A DNA stretch of 64,000 bases from DASUXY01 sp035301985 (GCA_035301985.1 DATGTE010000010.1:62001-126000); one strand, 5' to 3'; positions 8,755 through 18,998 are shown, counted from the first letter of the stretch. Numbers and translations are program-made. The notes: generated by a model not told the origin, from the sequence alone.

Positions 8755-8787
8755 AAAAAAGAGTCCCTTTTGCAGGAACTCTTTTTT
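8755..8787. terminator. Bidirectional terminator between yaaC and gyrA
   Basis: AAAAAAGAGT-CC and GG-AACTCTTTTTT arms with a short loop; usable from both converging genes. Confidence 0.9.
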
Positions 8788-8798
8788 ATATAGGATTG

Positions 8799-11336
8799 TT
8801 AATCCGTTTCGCGATGTCCTTCATTCTGTTGTTCATCTAGTTCTTTTTCTAATAATTCATCAAAAACTTCCTCGTCCGCTTCTTTATCATGTTCCTCATC
8901 GTCTTCCTCTTCTGGGTCAATCTTAGCAACGGTTGCTACTTCTTCGTCATCTTGGATACGAATCAGTTGAACACCTTGCGTATTCCGTCCCGTTACAGAA
9001 ATGTCTTTTACGGGAGTGCGGATGAGGATGCCATCCACCGTAATCAACATGATATCTTCTTCGCCGGTAACCGCCTTAACCGCCACTACATGGCCGGTGC
9101 TTTCATTTAGACGAGCTGTAAAGACCCCTTTACCTCCACGTCGGGTTACCCGATACTCGTCCTCCGGTGTACGCTTTCCAACTCCTTTTTCTGTAACATG
9201 TAGTACTTGTAAACTTTCATCCAAAATTTCCATCGAGACGACCTCATCACCTTCTCGCAAGGAAATTCCTTTCACTCCAGCTGCCGTTCTTCCCATCGGA
9301 CGCACTTCACCTTCATGAAAACGGATTAAGTATCCGTGTTTCGTAGCAATCATAATATCCTTCGTGCCGTCTGTCATTCGCACGGAAATGAGTTCATCAT
9401 CTTCCTTCAAGCCAACAGCGATTAATCCACCTCGACGGATATTGGCATAGTGCGAAATTTGTGTTCGCTTAGAAATTCCGTGTTTTGTTGTGAAGAAAAA
9501 GTACCAATCCTCACTAAATTCGTTGACCGAAATGACAGCGTTAATCCATTCGCCTTTTTCAATTTGCAACAAGTTGATAATCGGAATACCTTTAGCTGTT
9601 CGGCTAAATTCTGGAATTTCAAAGCCTCGTAATCGGTATACTTTCCCCTTATTGGTAAAGAATAAAATCGTATCATGTGTCGATGTAGATAATAAATGCT
9701 CGACAAAGTCATCATCATACGTTCCCATTCCTTGAACCCCACGCCCACCGCGTCTTTGCGTGCGATACGTGGAAGATGGAAGACGCTTAATATATCCCTT
9801 ATGTGTTAAGGTAATGACAACATCTTCCACTGGGATGAGGTCTTCGTCTTCAAAATCGACACCACCAGCCGTAATCTCTGTCCGGCGCGGATCATTAAAC
9901 CGTTCTTTAATGTCGAGCAACTCTTCACGGATGATTTCTAGAACTTTTTCATCATCTGCTAAAATAGCTTTTAATTCTTTGATGAGTTCCATAAGTTCTC
10001 TATATTCGTCCTCGATCTTTTCTCTCTCTAGACCTGTTAAACGCTGGAGACGCATATCAAGGATCGCTTGTGCCTGTTTTTCCGTTAACGAAAACCGCTC
10101 AATTAAACCTTCTCTTGCAATATCAGCTGTTTTCGAATTCCGAATCAACGAAATGACCTCATCCAAATGATCTAATGCAATTCGTAAACCTTCTAAAATA
10201 TGAGCTCGAGCTTCTGCTTTACGCAAATCAAAAGCAGTACGTCGTTCGATCACTTCAACTTGGTGATTTAAGTAATGGACTAAGCATTCTTTAATCGACA
10301 ACACTTTAGGTTGTCCATCGACGAGTGCTAATGTATTCATACCAAAGGTTGTTTGCAGTGCCGTATATTTATACAAGTTATTTAAGAGGACATTCGCATT
10401 CACATCTCGACGTAACTCCATGACAATCCGCATGCCGTTACGATCTGATTCATCACGTAAATCAGTGATTCCATCAATGCGTTTTTCCCGAACAAGTTCA
10501 GCAATTTTCTCAATTAATTTCGCTTTATTTACTTGATAAGGCAATTCGGTAACGATAATCGTTGACCGACCATTATCATGTTCTTTAATTTCTACATTCG
10601 CTCGCATCGTAATGGAACCTTTACCTGTTCGGTATGCTTGGCGAATACCACTTCTGCCAACAATTTTACCTGCTGTCGGAAAGTCTGGACCAGGTAAGTA
10701 ATCTTCCATGATTTCATCAACTGTAATTTCAGGATTTTTACTAATGGCTAGAACAGCATCAATCGTTTCCCCTAAATTATGGGGAGGAATATTTGTCGCC
10801 ATCCCAACAGCAATACCTGAAGTACCGTTAACGAGTAAATTCGGAAATCGAGCTGGAAAAACAACCGGCTCCCGCTCGGCTCCATCATAGTTATCCGTAT
10901 AATCGATTGTATCCTTATTGATGTCTCTTAACAATTCCATCGAAATTTTAGACATGCGAGCTTCTGTATATCGCATTGCAGCGGCTGAGTCACCATCTAC
11001 AGAACCAAAGTTTCCATGGCCATCAACAAGCATATATCTGTAACTGAAATCTTGTGCCATTCGAACCATGGCATCATAAACTGCCGAATCACCGTGTGGA
11101 TGGTATTTACCGATTACTTCCCCAACAATCCGAGCTGATTTTTTATAAGGCTTATCCGCATGCATTCCTAAGTTATTCATGGCATACAGTATTCTGCGGT
11201 GAACCGGTTTTAAACCATCCCGAACATCTGGAAGTGCACGTGCGACAATCACACTCATCGCATAATCGAGGAAGGACGTACGAATCTCATCACTAATATT
11301 GATGTCCTGGACTTGAGGACGTTGTTGATCTGCCAT
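8799..11336 (-). CDS. gyrA: DNA gyrase subunit A
   Basis: Breakage-reunion subunit of gyrase, which introduces negative supercoils using ATP hydrolysed by GyrB. The start is set at 11336 (MADQQRPQVQD), 6 bases after GGGAGGT, giving 845 residues; an in-frame ATG 15 bases upstream has no site. The catalytic tyrosine is in AAAMRYTEARM. The quinolone-determining region reads HPHGDSAVYDAM, with the wild-type serine. The C-terminal beta-pinwheel carries the GyrA box region (RRGGRGVQGMGTYDDDF) and an acidic tail (EEDDEEHDKEADEE). It follows gyrB by about 107 bases. Confidence 0.98.
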   Translation of the reverse strand: MADQQRPQVQDINISDEIRTSFLDYAMSVIVARALPDVRDGLKPVHRRILYAMNNLGMHADKPYKKSARIVGEVIGKYHPHGDSAVYDAMVRMAQDFSYRYMLVDGHGNFGSVDGDSAAAMRYTEARMSKISMELLRDINKDTIDYTDNYDGAEREPVVFPARFPNLLVNGTSGIAVGMATNIPPHNLGETIDAVLAISKNPEITVDEIMEDYLPGPDFPTAGKIVGRSGIRQAYRTGKGSITMRANVEIKEHDNGRSTIIVTELPYQVNKAKLIEKIAELVREKRIDGITDLRDESDRNGMRIVMELRRDVNANVLLNNLYKYTALQTTFGMNTLALVDGQPKVLSIKECLVHYLNHQVEVIERRTAFDLRKAEARAHILEGLRIALDHLDEVISLIRNSKTADIAREGLIERFSLTEKQAQAILDMRLQRLTGLEREKIEDEYRELMELIKELKAILADDEKVLEIIREELLDIKERFNDPRRTEITAGGVDFEDEDLIPVEDVVITLTHKGYIKRLPSSTYRTQRRGGRGVQGMGTYDDDFVEHLLSTSTHDTILFFTNKGKVYRLRGFEIPEFSRTAKGIPIINLLQIEKGEWINAVISVNEFSEDWYFFFTTKHGISKRTQISHYANIRRGGLIAVGLKEDDELISVRMTDGTKDIMIATKHGYLIRFHEGEVRPMGRTAAGVKGISLREGDEVVSMEILDESLQVLHVTEKGVGKRTPEDEYRVTRRGGKGVFTARLNESTGHVVAVKAVTGEEDIMLITVDGILIRTPVKDISVTGRNTQGVQLIRIQDDEEVATVAKIDPEEEDDEEHDKEADEEVFDELLEKELDEQQNEGHRETD

Positions 11337-11443
11337 TCCATTACCTCCCATAAAGTACTACAATCAGTGGGATCTCATTGAAGTTCCCACTGCCTATTCG
11401 TAGATTACTTTAATCATATATTCATGTTTTTTCGTTCATCTGG

Positions 11444-13366
11444 TTAAATGTCTAGATTTTGAACGAATTGGGCATTTTCTTCAATAAATTCCCGACGGGG
11501 TTCAACTTGATCTCCCATCAATACATCAAATACTTGATCCGCATCAATCGCATCAACTAATTCCACTCGTAACAATGTTCGCGTTTCGGGAGACATCGTC
11601 GTTTCCCATAGTTGTTCTGCATTCATTTCACCAAGACCTTTATACCGTTGAATTCCTGGTTTAGGTGTCTTGGGAATCTCTGCTAATATGCGATCTAATT
11701 CTCGGTCATCATATGCATAACGCACTTTTTTTCCTTGTTGAACTTTATAAAGCGGTGGTTGTGCTATATAAACATAACCGTGTTCAATTAAAGGACGCAT
11801 ATAACGATAGAAAAAGGTTAATAATAACGTTCGAATATGTGCCCCGTCTACGTCCGCGTCTGTCATGATGACAATCTTGTGATATCGGGCTTTCGTAATA
11901 TCAAATTCTTCCCCAATCCCCGTTCCTAGGGCGGTAATAATCGCTCGGATCTCATTATTGGATAAAATTCGATCCAGTCGAGCTTTTTCCACGTTTAATA
12001 TCTTACCACGTAACGGTAAAATGGCTTGGAAATGGCGATCTCTTCCTTGTTTTGCCGAACCACCTGCTGAATCACCCTCGACAATGTACAACTCACTGAT
12101 CTCTGCATCCCGTGAAGAGCAATCTGACAATTTTCCGGGTAAATTGGAAACTTCTAAAGCACTTTTCCTTCGCGTTAAATCGCGGGCCTTTTTAGCTGCC
12201 ATTCGTGCATGGGAAGCCATTAACCCTTTCTCAATAATTGTCTTGGCAATCGTTGGATTTTCAAATAAATACTTTGAAAATGCTGTGCTAAACACAGAGT
12301 CTGTTACCGTACGAACTTCACTGTTGCCGAGTTTTGTCTTCGTTTGACCCTCAAACTGTGGATCAGGATGTTTAATGGAAATAATGGCTGTAATTCCTTC
12401 TCGTACATCTTCTCCTGTTAAATTCGAGTCATTTTCCTTCAATAAATTGCTTTTTCGAGCATAATCATTGATCACTCTCGTCAAAGCGGTTCGAAAACCG
12501 ACCTCATGTGTACCGCCTTCCTGAGTGTTGATATTGTTAGCAAACGAATAAATATTACTCGTAAACCCGTCGTTATATTGCACCGCGATATCTACAGTAA
12601 TTCCTTGTTCTTCTCCTTCTGTGAAAAAAGGAGCATGTAGGACTTCTTTCGACTGATTAATGTACTCTACATATGACTTAATACCACCTTCATAGTGGAA
12701 AGTGACAGGTTCTTTGTCCGTTCGTTTGTCATAAAGCGTCGCCTGAATCCCTTTATTTAAAAAGGCTAGTTCCCGTAAACGTTTCGACAAAATTTCATAG
12801 TCGAAAACGACTCCATCTGTAAAAATTTCCGGATCTGGTTTAAAGTGAACAATCGTACCCGTAACATCTGTATCGCCAATCACGGTTACTTCATTTTGTG
12901 GAACACCTTTTTTAAAGTGTAAATAGTGAATTTTACCATCGCGGTGGACATACACTTCCAAGATAGATGATAGGGCATTGACGACTGCTGCTCCTACACC
13001 ATGCAATCCACCCGATACTTTATAGCTTTCTCCATCGAATTTACCACCAGCATGAAGAACAGTCATGATCACTTCGACCGCTGGTTTGCCTGTTTTTTGT
13101 TGAATATCAACAGGTATTCCTCGTCCATTATCTTTTACAGTAATGCTATTGTCCTCTTCGATAATCACTTCGATGTGATCGCAATATCCCGCCAATGCTT
13201 CATCAATTGCATTATCAACAATTTCCCAGACAAGATGGTGAAGTCCTCGTGCACTTGTGGAACCAATATACATACCAGGTCGTTTTCTAACAGCTTCCAA
13301 TCCTTCGAGGACTTGAATTTGATCGGCAGTATATAATTCGTTGTTCATATTTTCTTCCATTGCCAT
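11444..13366 (-). CDS. gyrB: DNA gyrase subunit B
   Basis: ATPase subunit of gyrase. The 640-residue product shows the GHKL ATP fold (EIVDNAIDEA and KDNGRGIPVDI, then GLHGVGAAVVNALS), the transducer region, and the TOPRIM domain with YIVEGDSAGGSAKQGRDR and DADVDGAHI, ending in the QRYKGLGEMN tail domain. The start at 13366 has AGGTGG five bases before it; ATGs at codons 3 and 7 are possible alternatives. It lies 25 bases after remB and leads into gyrA. Confidence 0.98.
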   Translation of the reverse strand: MAMEENMNNELYTADQIQVLEGLEAVRKRPGMYIGSTSARGLHHLVWEIVDNAIDEALAGYCDHIEVIIEEDNSITVKDNGRGIPVDIQQKTGKPAVEVIMTVLHAGGKFDGESYKVSGGLHGVGAAVVNALSSILEVYVHRDGKIHYLHFKKGVPQNEVTVIGDTDVTGTIVHFKPDPEIFTDGVVFDYEILSKRLRELAFLNKGIQATLYDKRTDKEPVTFHYEGGIKSYVEYINQSKEVLHAPFFTEGEEQGITVDIAVQYNDGFTSNIYSFANNINTQEGGTHEVGFRTALTRVINDYARKSNLLKENDSNLTGEDVREGITAIISIKHPDPQFEGQTKTKLGNSEVRTVTDSVFSTAFSKYLFENPTIAKTIIEKGLMASHARMAAKKARDLTRRKSALEVSNLPGKLSDCSSRDAEISELYIVEGDSAGGSAKQGRDRHFQAILPLRGKILNVEKARLDRILSNNEIRAIITALGTGIGEEFDITKARYHKIVIMTDADVDGAHIRTLLLTFFYRYMRPLIEHGYVYIAQPPLYKVQQGKKVRYAYDDRELDRILAEIPKTPKPGIQRYKGLGEMNAEQLWETTMSPETRTLLRVELVDAIDADQVFDVLMGDQVEPRREFIEENAQFVQNLDI

Positions 13367-13391
13367 TTTTCCACCTACATTTCTTAGTCAA

Positions 13392-13670
13392 TTATTCTTG
13401 TTCAATTTGATTTGAATAATCATCAAGCCGATTAAGTGTTGACATCATGCTCGCTCGTTTTTTTAATGTTGTAACCGATAACGTGCTAAAATAAATCAAT
13501 TGTTCGGTGATGACTACCGATTTCGCATTTTTTCTTGAGCCGACAACCGAGTTTTCTTCTTCTTCAATCAGTTTCTCCATGATGGCAGAAGACGTTATCA
13601 CATTTTCATCGATGATGGTAATGATTGTACGTGTACGAATAATATTCCCATTACCTATATGAATGAACAC
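13392..13670 (-). CDS. remB: RemB (YaaB), extracellular-matrix regulatory family
   Basis: A 92-residue DUF370-family protein beginning MFIHIGNGNIIRTRTIITI, with the conserved KSVVITEQLIYFSTLSVTTLKKRA block found in B. subtilis YaaB/RemB. RemB and its paralogue RemA help activate biofilm matrix genes in B. subtilis; RemA is a ring-forming DNA-binding protein, and a similar action for this one is inference. The C-terminal tail (MSTLNRLDDYSNQIEQE) is a little longer than in B. subtilis. It sits in the conserved recF-remB-gyrB cluster with short gaps (38 and 25 bases). Confidence 0.88.
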   Translation of the reverse strand: MFIHIGNGNIIRTRTIITIIDENVITSSAIMEKLIEEEENSVVGSRKNAKSVVITEQLIYFSTLSVTTLKKRASMMSTLNRLDDYSNQIEQE

Positions 13671-13708
13671 TTCATTCTCCCACCTTCTATGAATTTTAAC
13701 GAAATAGG

Positions 13709-14824
13709 TTATGATTTGTTGATGATCCCATTTTTAACATGGATCATTTCTGCTTTCTGTAAGGTTTCATGGTGAATACCATCTACACTTGTCGTTGATA
13801 CAAAGGTTTGAACTTTACCTTGAATCATGTTTAATAGATGCGATTGCCTAAAGTCATCTAATTCACTAAGAACATCGTCAAGAAGCAGAATTGGATATTC
13901 ACCTACCTCGTCATGAATCAGTTCCAGTTCAGCCAACTTTACAGACAATGCCGTCGTTCGCTGTTGTCCTTGTGATCCATATGTTTGAACATTTTTTCCA
14001 TTGACGTAGAACAATAAATCATCACGATGCGGGCCGATTAACGTTACACCCCGTTCAATCTCTTTTTCTTCTATTTCTTGAAAAGTGTTTACATAGATTG
14101 TTTCTATTTTCTCCTTGTTTGTCTCTTCTAATACTTCTATCGTCGGAGAATACTTAATTTCTAGCTGTTCCATTTCACGACTGATTCCGTAATGAAGTGG
14201 ACAGGCCCACTTCCTTAAAAGTTTAATAAAGTGAAATCGACGTTTCAAAATCGGAGTAGCATGTGTAATTAATTGTTCCGTCAATACATTTAACATCGTT
14301 AAATCAGGTTGAGTCTGACGCCGAATTTGTTTTAATAGATGGTTTCTCTGCTTTAACACCTTTTGATATTGACCTAAATGATAAATATATGTTGGCTGAA
14401 TTTGGCCGATTTCCATATCGATAAAACGCCTGCGAACTTGTGGCGACCCTTTAACTAACGTTAAATCCTCTGGAGCAAACATGACAACATTTAAAACGCC
14501 AATATAATCACTTAATCGTTTTTGTTCTAAATGATTCAGTTTAGCTTTTTTCCCTTTCGATGAAATGATAATTTCCAGAGGGATGGACTGGTTCCGTTTA
14601 TGGATTCTTCCTTCTATTTTAGCATAATCTTCATCCCACCGGATAAGCTCTTTTTCCTTAGATGTCCGGTGGGATTTCGTAAAAGCTAATAAATAAATGG
14701 ATTCCATTAAATTCGTTTTTCCCTGAGCATTTTCACCGATAATGACGTTAACTTTATCATCAAAAGATAACTCTACTTGATGATAATTACGATAATTTGT
14801 TAATTTCAGCTGTTCAATATGCAT
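13709..14824 (-). CDS. recF: DNA replication/repair protein RecF
   Basis: ABC-type ATPase of recombinational repair that helps load RecA at gaps. The 371-residue product has Walker A GENAQGKTN (about residues 30-38), the SMC/ABC signature region YGSQGQQRTTALSVKLAEL and Walker B LLLDDVLSELD. It begins MHIEQLKLTNYRNYHQ, typical of RecF. It follows yaaA by 28 bases and is followed by remB. Confidence 0.97.
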   Translation of the reverse strand: MHIEQLKLTNYRNYHQVELSFDDKVNVIIGENAQGKTNLMESIYLLAFTKSHRTSKEKELIRWDEDYAKIEGRIHKRNQSIPLEIIISSKGKKAKLNHLEQKRLSDYIGVLNVVMFAPEDLTLVKGSPQVRRRFIDMEIGQIQPTYIYHLGQYQKVLKQRNHLLKQIRRQTQPDLTMLNVLTEQLITHATPILKRRFHFIKLLRKWACPLHYGISREMEQLEIKYSPTIEVLEETNKEKIETIYVNTFQEIEEKEIERGVTLIGPHRDDLLFYVNGKNVQTYGSQGQQRTTALSVKLAELELIHDEVGEYPILLLDDVLSELDDFRQSHLLNMIQGKVQTFVSTTSVDGIHHETLQKAEMIHVKNGIINKS

Positions 14825-14852
14825 GCGAACTCCTCGTTTTTCAAGAGATAAA

Positions 14853-15083
14853 CTATTCTCGTTTGCTTACAATGGTATATGATTTACAATTTACATGAAC
14901 GACATCATTCGGATATAGTTTGCGACCACGACGATTTTCTTGTTCCTGATTAACCGTAAGATCGTGTTCACGTAAAAAAGACTTCACCATACCACCAGAA
15001 TCTACAATATCTGCTAACTTCAAAAATTGACCCAATGTAATATATGGTGTAGTAATTTCAACTTTCTTTTGCAATATTCTCAC
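14853..15083 (-). CDS. yaaA: S4-domain protein YaaA
   Basis: A 76-residue S4 RNA-binding-domain protein. TPYITLGQFLKLADIVDSGG, then VNQEQENRRGRKLYPNDVV, matches YaaA/RlbA of Bacillales. Its RNA target is not known to me; the family is linked by position to recF and replication genes. The start is a GTG with AGGA 5 bases before it. The gap to dnaN is unusually long (about 500 bases). Confidence 0.92.
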   Translation of the reverse strand: MRILQKKVEITTPYITLGQFLKLADIVDSGGMVKSFLREHDLTVNQEQENRRGRKLYPNDVVHVNCKSYTIVSKRE

Positions 15084-15463
15084 CAGTTTCCTATGAATTT
15101 GTCCAAAAAGTATATTGTAAAGAAGATCAATTTGTAGGTTTGTACAGAAATGAGGGTTGAAAGAAGCGTACGAGCGAATGTTGTGTACAAATCACTTTTT
15201 GAACAATTTTTCGCTTACACTTCACTTATACAATGATCCATATTGTGACATGACTTTCGTTATCATATTTTTCTATGCATAACGCATCGATTTTTTGCAC
15301 TTTTTTATCAGTCGATTGGTTTGCTAGCGCGTTTATTCCATATTCCTATTCTACTAAAGTTTTTAAGTTTATGAAAGGGATACCCTTCATATTGCATTAA
15401 AAGCTCTTAAATATGCCTTAAAATTGTTTTTTGAAAGGGAAAGAGGCTCGAGTATAAGTTAAA

Positions 15464-15560
15464 AATGAATTGATTTTAGATTACATCATAAAACATAAAA
15501 ATAGAACCGCATGAAATCAAGGTTTTAAAAAATTGGATTTCATGCGGTCTATTCATTTTT
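15464..15560. repeat. Palindromic repeat, copy 1 (also dnaN terminator)
   Basis: Arms AGAACCGCATGAAATCAA (15503-15520) and TTGGATTTCATGCGGTCT (15533-15550) form a long hairpin. On the minus strand it lies 26 bases after the dnaN stop and ends in TATTTTTATG, so it can terminate dnaN. The sequence together with its left flank (AATTGATTTTAGATTA, 15469-15484) recurs at 54.7 kb. The rest of 15084-15463 shows no gene. Confidence 0.85.
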
Positions 15561-15585
15561 GTTATGTTAAGAGGCAACTTTTAAC

Positions 15586-16722
15586 TTAATATGTTCGGAC
15601 GGGGAGAATGAGCTGTAAAATCGGTTCGTCGGTTTGCGGACGGATAATAAATGGTCGCATCGCCCCAGTGAACTGAATATTTATTTCATCTGCGTCCATT
15701 GTTTTTAAAGCATCAAGAATATATTTAGAACTGAATGAAATATTTAATTCTTCACCTTCGATGGATTCAACCATGACATCTTCTGCAACTTTTCCAATTT
15801 CAGGTGATTTGCTTGTAATTTCAATCGTTTGTTGATCTTTTGTCGTTAAACGAACAACATTATTGCTTTCATTTTTAGCAAGTAATGATGCACGATCAAT
15901 CGTATTTTGTAAACTTTTTGTTTGAACGGTGATCGTTGTTTTACTTTGATCTGGTATTAAACGAGATGTTTCTGGGTAATTTCCATCAAGTAGCCTTGAT
16001 AAAAAGTTAAATTGTTTCGTTCGGAACAATATTTGATTGTTGGCCACGCTGATTTCAATCATGTCCTCTGTATCGTCTAAAATTTTATTGAGTTCATTTA
16101 AGCTTTTTCCAGGAATAACGACATTCGAAAATTCCAATTTTGTATTCTTTATATGGATATCTCGTGATGCTAAGCGATGACTATCTGTTGCTGTGAAATT
16201 GAGTAGTCCATCTTTTAAGGTTAAATTTACTCCGGTAAGAATCGGGCGCGTTTCCATCGTAGATACTGCAAAAGCAGTCTGTTTAATTAAAGTTTTTAAC
16301 AAGTCTGCTTGTATTTCAAAGCTATGCTCGGCTTGTAATGTCGGCAGTTGTGGATATTCTTCAGCGTCTTGTCCATTCAACTTAAAAACAGACTTACCGG
16401 ATTGAATCGTTACGTTTAGTTGAGAATCAGCTTCGATCATCACTGTATTTTCAGGTAATTTACGGATAATATCTGAAAAATACTGTGCATTTAAAACGAC
16501 GCTACCTTCTTCAATTTCTTCTACAAAAATGGTGCCATCTTCTTCGGAAGGAATGTACGCTTCAATAGAGATGTCTGAATCACTTCCAGTTAAAATAAGA
16601 CCACTTTTCTTAGCTTCTATTTTCATTCCTGTCAAGATAGGAATTGCGGTTCTTTGCGAAATAGCTTTCATGACATTAAGTATGCTCGCAACTAATTGAT
16701 CACGCTGAGTTACAAATTTCAT
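15586..16722 (-). CDS. dnaN: DNA polymerase III beta sliding clamp
   Basis: Processivity clamp of the replicase. The 378-residue product has three repeated clamp domains; TRPILTGVNLTLKDGLLNFTA and SFTGAMRPFIIRP-QLILPVRTY at the C-terminus are diagnostic. The ATG at 16722 (MKFVTQRDQLV) is preferred, since AGGAGGAAC lies 6 bases before it, over an upstream in-frame start at 16746. It is separated from dnaA by the second half of oriC, as in B. subtilis. Confidence 0.98.
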   Translation of the reverse strand: MKFVTQRDQLVASILNVMKAISQRTAIPILTGMKIEAKKSGLILTGSDSDISIEAYIPSEEDGTIFVEEIEEGSVVLNAQYFSDIIRKLPENTVMIEADSQLNVTIQSGKSVFKLNGQDAEEYPQLPTLQAEHSFEIQADLLKTLIKQTAFAVSTMETRPILTGVNLTLKDGLLNFTATDSHRLASRDIHIKNTKLEFSNVVIPGKSLNELNKILDDTEDMIEISVANNQILFRTKQFNFLSRLLDGNYPETSRLIPDQSKTTITVQTKSLQNTIDRASLLAKNESNNVVRLTTKDQQTIEITSKSPEIGKVAEDVMVESIEGEELNISFSSKYILDALKTMDADEINIQFTGAMRPFIIRPQTDEPILQLILPVRTY

Positions 16723-16739
16723 AAAACTGTTCCTCCTAG

Positions 16740-16890
16740 AAAACATATATATTACTTATATTTATAAATTACAGTAATACTAATAGTAATGCTTGTGGTT
16801 ATGTGGATAAGTGAATGACCCCTTTGTTCTAGAGAGTTATCAACATGTGGATAACTAGTTGATAACTTTAAAACTTTATCCAGACTGTTC
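16740..16890. other. oriC, dnaA-dnaN part: DnaA boxes, DnaA-trios and AT-rich unwinding region
   Basis: Perfect DnaA boxes TGTGGATAA at 16802-16810 and 16846-16854, a near box TTATCAACA at 16837-16845 and a weaker TTATCCAGA at 16876. Next to the first box, toward dnaN, lie the triplets TAA-TAC-TAA-TAG-TAA (16775-16789), matching the DnaA-trio pattern (5'-TAR). Then comes an almost pure A/T stretch (16740-16770). The order boxes, trios, A/T stretch, dnaN is that of the B. subtilis basal unwinding system. Confidence 0.85.
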
Positions 16891-16903
16891 ACATGTAGAT
16901 AGA

Positions 16904-18250
16904 TTACAACGATTTCAATTCTTCTATTGTATCTTCAATTTCTTTATGAAAAAGTGTGTCTTCTTCAATCATTTTTGATATTTTTTCATGTGCATGGATC
17001 ACAGTTGTATGGTCTCGTCCTCCGAATTCTTCGCCGATTTTTGGAAGAGAGGAATCCGTGAGTTCCCGTGATAAGTACATGGCAATTTGTCTCGGAAAAG
17101 CAATTGCTTTTGTTCGCTTTTTACTTACGAAATCTTCTAGTTTAATGCCATACTTTTCACCGACCACTTCTTGGATGATATCAATGGTGATTTTTTTCGG
17201 TTTTTGATTCGGAATAATATCTTTTAGTGCGTCGGCTGCAAGTGCTGCATCAATGTCTTGGTTAACGAGTGAAGAATAGGCAACAACACGGATTAATGCG
17301 CCTTCTAACTCACGAATATTCGTATCGATTTGATTTGCGATATAAAGCATGACTTCATTCGGAATATCCAATCCTTCCGCTTTTGCCTTTTTATTTAGGA
17401 TAGCGATTCTCGTTTCCAAATCCGGTGGTGTAATATCAGTGATTAAGCCCCATTCAAAACGGGACCGCAGACGATCTTCAAGCGTTGGAATTTCTTTTGG
17501 CGGTCGATCACTGGAAATAATAATTTGTTTATTTTCTTCATGTAATGCGTTAAATGTGTGGAAAAATTCCTCTTGAGTCGATTCTTTACCAGCGATAAAT
17601 TGAATATCGTCAATCAGTAAAATGTCTACATTTCGATATTTATTTCTGAAATTAATTGTTTTATTATCCATAATCGCATTGATAAATTCATTCGTAAATT
17701 TTTCCGATGAAATATAAACGACATTGGTATGTTTGTCATGTTCTAACACATAATGGCCGATGGCATGCATTAAGTGAGTTTTTCCTAAACCTACTCCACC
17801 ATAAATAAATAAAGGATTATAAGCTTTTGCTGGCGCTTCAGCTACGGCTAGTGATGCTGCATGTGCAAAACGATTACCTGAACCGATGACAAATGTATCG
17901 AATGTATATTTAGGGTTCAGCATGGTTTTTTGGCTTTCCCGATTATGAAGTATTGACTGTTTGGGTTTGATTGTTGCTTCTTTATTTTTTTCCTCACGAT
18001 TACTATGAGGAATGACAAATTTAACGATCAAATTTGTCCCAGTAATTTCAGAAACAATGTCGGTAATCACTTTCGTATATTGACCTTCCAACCAATCTCT
18101 AGCAAATTCATTCGGCGCAATAACGGTCAATGTATTTCCTTCTAATGATTGTGCTTCCGTATGTTTAAGCCATGTATCAAAGCTCGGTTTACTAATTTGT
18201 TCCTTCACTTTTTCTAGCGCAGCAGCCCATAATTCATTGATGCTTTCCAA
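16904..18250 (-). CDS. dnaA: Chromosomal replication initiator DnaA
   Basis: AAA+ initiator that binds DnaA boxes and opens oriC. The 448-residue product has domain I (LWAAALEKVKEQISKPSFDT), a short linker, an AAA+ domain with Walker A GGVGLGKTHL and Walker B LLIDDIQFIAGK, and the domain IV helix-turn-helix with the DnaA signature FGGRDHTTVIHAHEKI. The start is a TTG at 18250, preceded by GAGGGGTG; no nearby ATG gives a better start. Transcribed leftward with dnaN. Confidence 0.98.
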   Translation of the reverse strand: MESINELWAAALEKVKEQISKPSFDTWLKHTEAQSLEGNTLTVIAPNEFARDWLEGQYTKVITDIVSEITGTNLIVKFVIPHSNREEKNKEATIKPKQSILHNRESQKTMLNPKYTFDTFVIGSGNRFAHAASLAVAEAPAKAYNPLFIYGGVGLGKTHLMHAIGHYVLEHDKHTNVVYISSEKFTNEFINAIMDNKTINFRNKYRNVDILLIDDIQFIAGKESTQEEFFHTFNALHEENKQIIISSDRPPKEIPTLEDRLRSRFEWGLITDITPPDLETRIAILNKKAKAEGLDIPNEVMLYIANQIDTNIRELEGALIRVVAYSSLVNQDIDAALAADALKDIIPNQKPKKITIDIIQEVVGEKYGIKLEDFVSKKRTKAIAFPRQIAMYLSRELTDSSLPKIGEEFGGRDHTTVIHAHEKISKMIEEDTLFHKEIEDTIEELKSL

Positions 18251-18559
18251 TGTAGTTTCACCCCTCTCAAAAATATAATCCGATTCATACTGATCCTCGA
18301 ATTTACGAAATATATGGTAGTTAGAGAGAATTGTATGTCTTAATCAACGGATATAAAAGAACTGAAGATTAAAAAAACCTTTGTCAATCTTCTTGTGTCA
18401 TGAAAGATTTAGAAGGTAATAGTTTCGGCAAAAATGCTATTACGTATGTATATTTTGTTTATTTTTTATAAGAAATAGGATTTGGATTTTTTCCCCTTCA
18501 GTAAAAGAATGTATAATTTTGTTATAAAATGTCTTTCATCTTCCAAAAAGCATATCATT

Positions 18560-18920
18560 TATATTGATCAGTATGTGGATAAACAAAGCTATATATATGA
18601 ATTGTTAGCCCTATTTATAAGCATTCTCCACACTCCTGTGGACAACAGTTTAAACACCCTGTGTAAAAATGTCCACATTCTATCCACAAATTGTGGATAG
18701 ATCAGCATGTGTGGAAAGTTATTCACATGGGAAACATAATAATAATAACAGAAAAATTATAGGAGTGCAATGATTCTTCGACACTTATCCACAAATCCTC
18801 TAAGGTGTAGACAAATGTTATCCACACGACGTGATAATGTGGTTAAGTTGTCGATAAAGTGTGTGAATAATATTTTAGAGAGAGTTTTAAACACAGGGGA
18901 TGTGGATAACATATTATTTA
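18560..18920. other. oriC, upstream part: DnaA-box cluster
   Basis: In the 843-base gene-free gap between dnaA and rpmH there are six boxes matching TTATNCACA exactly: 18574-18582 (minus), 18719-18727, 18785-18793, 18818-18826 (plus), 18862-18870 and 18901-18909 (minus). Single-mismatch boxes occur at 18637-18645 (TGTGGACAA), 18680-18688 and 18692-18700 (a CTATCCACA/TGTGGATAG inverted pair) and 18838-18846. Corresponds to the incA/incB region of B. subtilis. 18251-18560 holds the dnaA leader and no gene. Confidence 0.93.
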
Positions 18921-18998
18921 CTATATAATGGATTAATCTGTATGTAAAATTTAATTCCTTTTGGTGATTGATCGATATGATTGGGTAAAAAAAGAAAG

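Noticed and set aside
12128..12150. Noc-site-like ATTTTCCGGGTAAAT in gyrB
   Set aside because: Imperfect and of the wrong length compared with the 14-bp consensus.
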